This document shows positions 60,697 through 64,000 of a DNA stretch of 64,000 nucleotides, one piece after another. Within the stretch, counting starts at the first letter, position 1. Every line of letters starts with the position of its first letter. The position numbers and the translations under genes were made by a program. Origin of the DNA: Thermogemmatispora sp042408735 (GTDB taxonomy: Bacteria; Chloroflexota; Ktedonobacteria; Ktedonobacterales; Ktedonobacteraceae); NCBI RefSeq assembly GCF_042408735.1, contig NZ_JBHOQV010000054.1:24464-88463 (forward strand), read 5' to 3'. A model generated the notes under the pieces. The model worked only from the letters and a program-made list of their open reading frames with translations. It was not told where the DNA came from and made no database searches.

Positions 60697-61518
60697 ATGA
60701 GTAGTGCCGAGCGATCCGCTGCTGGAGCGGGGACCATACGTCTGAGCTATGGCCCACAGCCCCTCCACTTTGGCGAACTGCGTCTGCCCTCGTCGCCGGG
60801 ACCTCACCCTGTAGCGGTGCTGATCCACGGTGGCTTCTGGCGCAATCCGTACGATCTCTCGCTCATGAGTGGGCTGGCGAACGACCTGACAGCGCATGGC
60901 CTGGCCACCTGGAATATCGAGTACCGGCGCCTGGGCGATGAAGGAGGGGGCTGGCCAGGGACTCTGCAGGATGTGGCCCTGGCCATCGATGCTCTTCGCC
61001 AGCTCGCTGGAAGCTATCCACTCGACCTCGAGCGGCTGATTACCGTCGGCCATTCTGCTGGGGGAGAGCTGGCTCTCTGGCTGGCAGCCAGGCCCCTTCT
61101 CGCGCGCCAGGCCAACGGTCAAGAGCGCTGGCTGCTCGCTGGCGAGAGCGCCTTGGCCGTGAGTGGGGCGGTCAGCTTAGCGGGCGTAGTCGATCTAGAG
61201 GCCGGCTGGCGGCGTCATCTGGGACGCGACGCCGTGGCCGAGCTGCTAGGCGGAAGCCCTGAGGAAGTGCCCGAGCGCTATCGCCTGGCCTCGCCAGCGG
61301 CTCTGCTTCCGCTCGGCATCCCCCAGGTCCTGATTCATGGAACGGCTGATGATCGCGTCCCCCTGGAGATCAGCCGCGACTACGCGGACCGGGCGCGGGC
61401 GGCGGGAGATCAGCTTACGCTCCTGGAGCTGGCCGGCGTTGATCACTTTGCCCTCATTGACCCAGGCTCGGCAGCCTGGCGCGTGGCCCGTGAGCTGGTG
61501 CTGACCCTGGCTCACTAG
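60697..61518 (+). CDS. Alpha/beta hydrolase (BD-FAE-like esterase/peptidase family)
   Basis: 273 residues from ATG 60697 (MSSAERSAAG) with AGGAG nine bases before; a longer start at 60565 lacks support. Seen: oxyanion loop HGGFWRNPYDL, nucleophile elbow VGHSAGGELALWLA (Ser), acid Asp in IHGTADDRVPLE and catalytic His in GVDHFALIDPG. These give a complete Ser-Asp-His triad. The GxSxG and HGGF motifs place it in the alpha/beta hydrolase (feruloyl/acetyl esterase-like or peptidase-S9-like) group. Cytoplasmic; substrate unknown. Confidence 0.85.
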   Translation: MSSAERSAAGAGTIRLSYGPQPLHFGELRLPSSPGPHPVAVLIHGGFWRNPYDLSLMSGLANDLTAHGLATWNIEYRRLGDEGGGWPGTLQDVALAIDALRQLAGSYPLDLERLITVGHSAGGELALWLAARPLLARQANGQERWLLAGESALAVSGAVSLAGVVDLEAGWRRHLGRDAVAELLGGSPEEVPERYRLASPAALLPLGIPQVLIHGTADDRVPLEISRDYADRARAAGDQLTLLELAGVDHFALIDPGSAAWRVARELVLTLAH

Positions 61519-61694
61519 GGCTTGGAAAGCTGGCCCGTCCGCTCCGCTCTGGCCATACGAGCCGGCGGGCGCAGGCAGGCGCGATCAGAGCAGAAGAAAA
61601 AGGAGATAGCGGAGGCCGCGGCCAGCCAGTCGCACCCAGTTTCCGAGAGGGAAGGTGGCCTGTGGCCCAGGCTGTTCACAGTCAGCCTGCCCGG

Positions 61695-62453
61695 CTAAGA
61701 CGAGGTACGTTTAGCCCATAGGCCGGTCTGCGAGACAAAGACATCGTAGCTGCCATCAGCCGGATTGAAGACGGCATTGCCGTAGGAGGCCTCCACAAAA
61801 TTCGAGAGCCAGCTACCGCGCTGATTGCGCATAGTCTGGAAAAAGTTGTCATCGCCCCCGTTCAGGACCACGACGGTGTGCTTGGCATTCGCCTCCAGGT
61901 TAGGATCGTCGAAGCGTCCTTCCAGGCGCGTCAGCTTATAGCCCGAGTGGAGGCCCAGAACATTCAGCCAGGAGGGATACTTAATGATATCTCCCTGGAG
62001 CATCCACTCGTCGCCGGCCACGATATAGAAGTTATCCGAGAGCTGGCTGCCGTCCTGGCCGTACAGGATTAGCTCGACGTTCATCGTGTGGGGCATGTTG
62101 CTGACCGGATGGGCGCGGACCTGGGCCACCTTGATATCGCCAGTCAGCCCGATATAGGTCTGCATGAGCGAGGTCAGCCAGAGCAAGAGGATGGCGAACA
62201 GCAACAGGGCCAGCCCGCCCAGACCATGACCCACGCGGTAGCGCCGCCGGTAGCGGAAGAAGCGCCGATGGGGCTGATCATACCAGCCGTGCTCCCAGGC
62301 TTCTTTCTCGCTGCGGTAAGGGTGCTTCTGACGGTAATAGACCTTCTCGCCTCGGACTATGCCCAGAATGGCATAGATAAGCAGGGTCAGGCCAAGGGCT
62401 GCGATAGCAAAGAGCAAAAGCTGCTGCCAGCCGAAGACAAACGGTGTATTCAT
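61695..62453 (-). CDS. Hypothetical protein with two transmembrane helices and beta-rich domain
   Basis: 252 residues. Helix one, LLLFAIAALGLTLLIYAILGIV, and helix two, LGGLALLLFAILLLWLTSLM, flank a Tyr/Arg/His-rich loop (KEAWEHGWYDQPHRRFFRYR) that is probably cytoplasmic. The C-terminal ~130 residues (VELILYGQDGSQLSDNFYIV ... GNAVFNPADGSYDVFVSQTG) appear beta-rich and lie outside. Not recognised. It may be an envelope protein of the lineage. Confidence 0.65.
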   Translation of the reverse strand: MNTPFVFGWQQLLLFAIAALGLTLLIYAILGIVRGEKVYYRQKHPYRSEKEAWEHGWYDQPHRRFFRYRRRYRVGHGLGGLALLLFAILLLWLTSLMQTYIGLTGDIKVAQVRAHPVSNMPHTMNVELILYGQDGSQLSDNFYIVAGDEWMLQGDIIKYPSWLNVLGLHSGYKLTRLEGRFDDPNLEANAKHTVVVLNGGDDNFFQTMRNQRGSWLSNFVEASYGNAVFNPADGSYDVFVSQTGLWAKRTSS

Positions 62454-62865
62454 CGGGCCTTCCTTATCGTTGCTCCTCCCCGGTATGGCGGGAAGGTTAC
62501 TTCCCTTCTGCCGATGGAAAACGCTTCTCTATCAGAAAACACGTCCTGCCGGGGGTTTGGGGTTCTCTTCGAGAAGAATCTTACCGGGCACGGTCGGGGG
62601 GGTCAAGAGACAGCAGATCGAGAAAAAGGACGGCCAGGAGAGGCGTGACCGGTGCTCAAGACGGGAAAAGAGAGACCATGCCTCGCCTGAAGCTTGAGCT
62701 ATCGGCGGGCAGAGGAGTGACCTGGCCCGGTCAGCTCCCCCTGCGGGCAAGGGCTTTCTCGCTCACTCAGTCACTCGTGCGATCCGCAGCGAGCAATAAC
62801 GCGAAGAGCCAACGCGGGCCAGGCAGACCATCAGGCCGGCATGCGCGCGCGAACGGGCGGACGGG
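62454..62865. other. Intergenic region before the LacI-family gene's stop
   Basis: 412 bases with no supported gene. Short open frames on both strands are Gly/Arg/Pro-rich. Nothing recognisable as RNA or promoter. Confidence 0.3.
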
Positions 62866-63975
62866 CTAGACTTCGGGGAGCAGCGCGGAGGGATGGCGCT
62901 GCAGAGCGCCGCACGACTCGCGAATCACAAGGCTGGTGGGCAGGACAAGGTGCGGCACCTCGCGCGGCGGCTCCTCGGCAGTTGGAGGGACACTCTGGCG
63001 CCGGCGACGCGGCATCTGCTCCTGCTCGATCATCTCCAAAAGCAGCTTGATGGCCTGCTCGCCCATAGCGTGCACCGGCTGGCGGACCGTGGTTAGCGCG
63101 GGTCGCAGATGGGCAGAGGCCGGATTGTCGTCGAAGCCGACCAGCGCCAGGTCCTGGGGGATACGCAGACCGAGCGTTTCGGCGGCAGCAATCACGCCAT
63201 AAGCCATGTAGTCACTGGCGGCAAAGATCGCCGTTGGACGCTCGCCGGCAGGTCGTGAAAGAAGGTCCAGGGCACAGCGTTGGCCGCCAGCGGGCATGAA
63301 GTCACCCTCCAGAACAAGAGCGGGGTCGACTTCCAGGCCGGCTTCCTGAAGGGCATCACAGTAGCCCTGGTAGCGCTCATGGGAGACACAGTACTTGAGC
63401 GGTCCCTGAATATGAGCGATACGTCGATGTCCAAGCTCTATCAGGTGGCGCGTGGCTTCGTAGGCGCCGCGCCGATTATCGGCTCCGATCCAGGGAATAC
63501 CCTCCGGCGGCGGGCTTTGGTCGTCGATAAGCACTACCGGAAAGCCCTGACGGCGCAGCCGCGTCAGATGCTGACTGGACTGACCAGGGAAGACGGCCAG
63601 CAGGCCGGCGGTCAGGCGCGTGGCCAGAATCCGGTCGATGATCTTGCCGCAGTCGCGCTCGTGATTCGTGCTGCTAATGCTGTAGAGCACCATCTCGTAA
63701 GAGGTGCTCTCTACCACGGATGCCACGCTCAGAAGCAGTTCGGGGATCAATGGCCAGGTCAGGGCCGGCACTAGCACGCTGATCAGAGGGTTACGCCCAG
63801 CGGCCAGCCCGGCAGCGGTAATACTGGGAACAAAACCTTGCTCCTCAACAATGCGTAGTATGCGCTCGCGCGTCGCCGGGTCGACATCCGGCTTGTTATG
63901 GAGGACACGCGAGACGGTGGTCGTGGAGACCTTCGCCAGGCGTGCAATATCGAGTATCGTGACTTTGTGGGCCAT
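62866..63975 (-). CDS. LacI-family transcriptional regulator
   Basis: 369 residues. N-terminal helix-turn-helix TILDIARLAKVSTTTVSRVL at residues ~6-25, hinge KPDVDPATRERILRIVEEQG, then a periplasmic-binding-protein-like effector domain (PLISVLVPALTWPLIPELLL, DDQSPPPEGIPWIGADNRRG, ELGHRRIAHIQGPL, IFAASDYMAYGVIAAAETLG, DLALVGFDDNPASAHLRPAL). This is a sugar- or purine-type repressor; the effector is not identifiable. It is the last gene; whatever it controls may lie to the right of the window. Confidence 0.95.
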   Translation of the reverse strand: MAHKVTILDIARLAKVSTTTVSRVLHNKPDVDPATRERILRIVEEQGFVPSITAAGLAAGRNPLISVLVPALTWPLIPELLLSVASVVESTSYEMVLYSISSTNHERDCGKIIDRILATRLTAGLLAVFPGQSSQHLTRLRRQGFPVVLIDDQSPPPEGIPWIGADNRRGAYEATRHLIELGHRRIAHIQGPLKYCVSHERYQGYCDALQEAGLEVDPALVLEGDFMPAGGQRCALDLLSRPAGERPTAIFAASDYMAYGVIAAAETLGLRIPQDLALVGFDDNPASAHLRPALTTVRQPVHAMGEQAIKLLLEMIEQEQMPRRRRQSVPPTAEEPPREVPHLVLPTSLVIRESCGALQRHPSALLPEV

Positions 63976-64000
63976 AGGTGTTTGCTTTTCGCCTCCGCTG

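Overview
The window reads as a GC-rich bacterial chromosome segment. Gene order, protein character and frequent single-gene transcription units suggest a member of the Chloroflexota, most likely Ktedonobacteria (Thermogemmatispora-like). The signs are many nSTAND/serine-threonine-kinase style fusions, a large secreted GH15 glucoamylase, short KdpD, DhnA-type aldolase and lipoproteins with diderm-free lipoboxes. This placement is inference from protein style, not from a marker gene; no rRNA is present.

Layout. 1-1.84 kb: a cut-off lipid (diacylglycerol) kinase, a small hypothetical gene and an excisionase-type HTH gene. 1.84-3.2 kb: gene-poor DNA holding what looks like a decayed two-repeat CRISPR remnant without cas genes. 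3.2-10.7 kb: a secreted glucoamylase divergent from a 1493-residue protein that joins a Ser/Thr kinase, a TIR-like domain, a STAND NTPase, one membrane helix and a beta-helix ectodomain. 11-17.6 kb: cytidylate-kinase-like gene, DHA2-type drug exporter, membrane protein with L7/L12-like repeats, and a broken FtsX-type permease. 18.3-21.5 kb: pckA and murD, convergent. 21.6-29.9 kb: a potassium uptake locus on the minus strand (kdpE-like regulator, UspA-like protein, receiver-like protein, a 27-residue small membrane protein, kdpF, kdpA, kdpB, kdpC, and a KdpD that has only the sensor N-terminus). 30.3-35.5 kb: MetE-like methyltransferase, extradiol dioxygenase-like protein, carboxymuconolactone-decarboxylase-like protein and zwf. 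36-39.6 kb: hypothetical, coiled-coil membrane protein, lipoprotein and cupredoxin lipoprotein.

39.9-46.5 kb: two identical tRNA-Glu(CTC) genes in the same orientation, each with its own promoter and terminator, bracket a LAL-type LuxR regulator, a methyltransferase, an ABM-domain monooxygenase, a DinB-like protein and a frameshifted tyrosine recombinase pseudogene that none of the intact reading frames reveals. This looks like an old tRNA-associated integrated segment. 46.6-63.98 kb: two MFS carriers, DhnA-type aldolase, an APC permease, uvrB, a second gene-poor stretch of 1.6 kb, S-adenosylmethionine decarboxylase, an alpha/beta hydrolase, a membrane protein and a LacI-family regulator.

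Functional threads: central carbon metabolism (pckA, zwf, aldolase, glucoamylase), high-affinity potassium uptake with an incomplete two-component system, DNA repair (uvrB), polyamine synthesis (SAM decarboxylase), and signalling (kinase-STAND fusion, LAL regulator). Starts were chosen from visible Shine-Dalgarno sequences where possible.
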